Positions 62,478-64,000 of a stretch of 64,000 nt of DNA are shown here, one piece after another (position 1 is the stretch's first letter; the number at the start of each line of letters is the position of its first letter). The notes below the pieces were generated by a model that had not been told where the DNA came from, searched no databases, and worked only from the letters and a program-made list of their open reading frames with translations. This stretch comes from DATLMR01 sp964615905 (GTDB lineage Bacteria > Acidobacteriota > Blastocatellia > UBA7656). The position numbers and the translations under genes were made by a program. The DNA lies in assembly GCA_964615905.1 (NCBI GenBank), contig CAZTUB010000020.1, positions 1 through 64,000 on the forward strand. The letters are read 5' to 3'.

Positions 62478-63956
62478 TCACTCCACAGCCAAAACGGGAA
62501 GAACCAGCTTTTTACGCCTGTTAAACTCCTCATCCCGGGCTGAAAGCTTTAGGCTTTTAGGCAACGGCGCGAACTCGATATCGTAATACTTGCGGCGCAA
62601 GTGCTGATAATCGCTGCTCGCATCCAGGCGGAACCGGTAGATGCCGCCATCCATCGGGTGCAGGCCCTGGACGACGGCCAATCCGACAAAGAAACTTTCA
62701 CGGCATGACGCTACCGTTCGCGCCCAGCCGCCCTTTCCCTCCTGGTTGAGTCTATTTATTCGCCGCATTGTCTTGGGAAAGCCGTAGAACTGCTTATAGC
62801 AGTCGAGCAACAACCGATGCAGTCGCTTTTTGCTTAAGTTCGGATGTGACCAGGTTAGCCAGCTGGCGTCAAAGCGATCCAGATTCGGCTCGGTGATCAG
62901 ACCCGCTGCCTGGAACTCGTCATACTGCTCCGTTCCAGGAATCGGACACAATATGTAATACCACGCCACGTCCGGCGACAGCTCCAGCAGTACCCTCTGA
63001 TGCTCAAGGATACTGTCTTCGGTATCGTCCTCAAATCCGATGATGCTTGAAAAATGGACTTTAATGCCGTTGTCATGGCAGAGACTAACGAGCCCGGCGT
63101 AATCTTCGGGGTGGTTATGAGCTTTGTGCATTTTCAAGAGAGTCCTGCGATCAAAACTCTCGGCGCCCAGAAAGATGTGCGCGCAACCCGCGCGGCCCAT
63201 TAACTCTACGAGGTCAGATTGTTTGAATACCTGCGTGTCGCATTGAACAAAGAACGGCAGATTGATCCGCTCATCAATCATGGCCTGCAAAAGCTCCGGG
63301 GCCTGGGAGTACTTGTTGAAATTGTCGGAAGTAAAAACAATGCTTTCGACTCCCGCAGCTTTAGCCAGCTTTAAGCTCTCAATGGTGATCCAGACTGGCT
63401 GATTGCGCACGACCTGCCCGGCGATCTTAATCACTGAACAGAACTTACAGGAATACGGGCACCCGCGAACCGGGTAGCAGCCGCACGACTTGTCGATGTA
63501 TCGACGCAGAGCCTTCCTGTTCGGAGGGGTTACGATTGGCGGCTCTAACTCTTGCTGCCAGCGTTGATCTTTCCCGTACACGGGTTGCAATTGGCCGTGC
63601 AACGCATCATCCAAAATTGTGGGCAGAACCAGCTCGGCTTCCGACAGAGCGAAACTTATCCCGCTCCCCTGGAACATAGTGGTGTCACACGTCATGGCAT
63701 GCGGCCCGCCGATGACCGCCTGGGAACCATGCTCGACTGCGTATGCGGCTAAATCTAGAGCCCTATGGAACTGGTGACTCTGCACACCTACGAAAGCAAC
63801 GAGGTTTTCTACATCACCGCCGCTCGGCTTTCGCAACAACTCAAGGTAGCGGAGATTTGGCTCGACGTATTCATCAATGGTGTGCACTTCAACAGGTACG
63901 CCAGCCACCTCTCTGGGCATGAGGCTAGCTATATAGTAAATGGTGCTATTGGTCAT
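62478..63956 (-). CDS. Radical SAM protein of the B12-binding-domain type
   Basis: A 492-residue radical SAM enzyme. The cluster motif is C166-P-Y-S-C170-K-F-C173, preceded by a further 'CGCYPVRG'. The N-terminal ~140 residues look like a shortened Rossmann-type B12-binding region ('QAVIGGPHAMTC', 'SEAELVLPTIL'), but the DxHxxG cobalamin motif is not visible. Elp3-like barrel features follow ('FVQCDTQVFKQSDLVELMGRAG', 'HFSSIIGFEDDTEDSILE'). Such proteins methylate or rearrange lipids, peptides or tetrapyrroles; the substrate here is unknown. It starts 44 bases from the right window edge. Confidence 0.87.
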   Translation of the reverse strand: MTNSTIYYIASLMPREVAGVPVEVHTIDEYVEPNLRYLELLRKPSGGDVENLVAFVGVQSHQFHRALDLAAYAVEHGSQAVIGGPHAMTCDTTMFQGSGISFALSEAELVLPTILDDALHGQLQPVYGKDQRWQQELEPPIVTPPNRKALRRYIDKSCGCYPVRGCPYSCKFCSVIKIAGQVVRNQPVWITIESLKLAKAAGVESIVFTSDNFNKYSQAPELLQAMIDERINLPFFVQCDTQVFKQSDLVELMGRAGCAHIFLGAESFDRRTLLKMHKAHNHPEDYAGLVSLCHDNGIKVHFSSIIGFEDDTEDSILEHQRVLLELSPDVAWYYILCPIPGTEQYDEFQAAGLITEPNLDRFDASWLTWSHPNLSKKRLHRLLLDCYKQFYGFPKTMRRINRLNQEGKGGWARTVASCRESFFVGLAVVQGLHPMDGGIYRFRLDASSDYQHLRRKYYDIEFAPLPKSLKLSARDEEFNRRKKLVLPVLAVE

Positions 63957-64000
63957 AAAGCCTTTCCAAAACCTATCGACTAACCCTCTTGGATTGTATT

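Overview
The window looks like chromosomal DNA of a soil-type Acidobacteriota, most likely class Blastocatellia. This rests on family content, not on a marker gene: a carboxypeptidase-regulatory-like TonB receptor, a MacB/FtsX-type permease of the kind expanded in Acidobacteria, a giant PKD/RHS protein, AlkP-superfamily hydrolases ending in 'LGYV', and a Tat-exported selenocysteine formate dehydrogenase. No rRNA, intact tRNA, CRISPR array, transposase or integrase was seen.

Region 1 (1-6751, + strand) is the 3' end of a PKS/NRPS-type cluster. A polyketide synthase entering from the left edge ends KR-ACP-TE. It is followed by a cyclic-peptide-type ABC exporter, an unusual carbamoyltransferase and an SbnA/VioB-like PLP enzyme. 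The last two suggest supply of 2,3-diaminopropionate and its carbamoylated form, beta-ureidoalanine.

Region 2 (6760-20015, - strand) converges on it and reads as one long operon behind a near-consensus sigma70 promoter (19988-20015). In order it holds an APS kinase, a pseudo-radical-SAM/SPASM protein, an M50 metalloprotease with a PqqD-like N-terminus, a sulfatase-fold hydrolase with Thr in place of the catalytic Cys, a 67-residue Thr/Ile-rich peptide, a type I phosphodiesterase, TldD, TldE/PmbA, a LolA-like periplasmic protein and a TonB-type outer-membrane protein. I read it as an unusual RiPP (ribosomally made, post-translationally modified peptide) locus, and it is the best candidate here for an undescribed system.

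Region 3 (20.2-29 kb) holds an MltF-like transglycosylase, then small single-gene units (DinB, ICMT-like, DUF3828, NTF2-like, zinc ribbon), a large ABC permease and a small unknown protein. Region 4 (29.2-40.2 kb) is one 3691-residue PKD/RHS surface protein. Region 5 (40.7-49.6 kb) is a patchwork: secreted proteins, a BNR-repeat protein, a TonB-receptor remnant, an S41 peptidase, Nudix and GrpB genes, and the 3' half of an initiator tRNA. Several small genes in regions 3 and 5 and at 60.4-61.3 kb are flanked by degenerate attC-like sites, so they look like relics of integron cassettes without an integrase.

Region 6 (49.6-60.1 kb) is a formate oxidation locus: FDH alpha with an in-frame UGA (Sec194) and a clear SECIS hairpin, an Fe-S beta subunit, a cytochrome b gamma subunit, a porin-like protein and a MobB-like P-loop protein in one operon, plus a DUF2231 membrane protein, a winged-helix regulator with an inverted-repeat operator, and FdhE. 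The right end carries a VOC protein, a small unknown gene, a PP2C phosphatase and a radical SAM protein.
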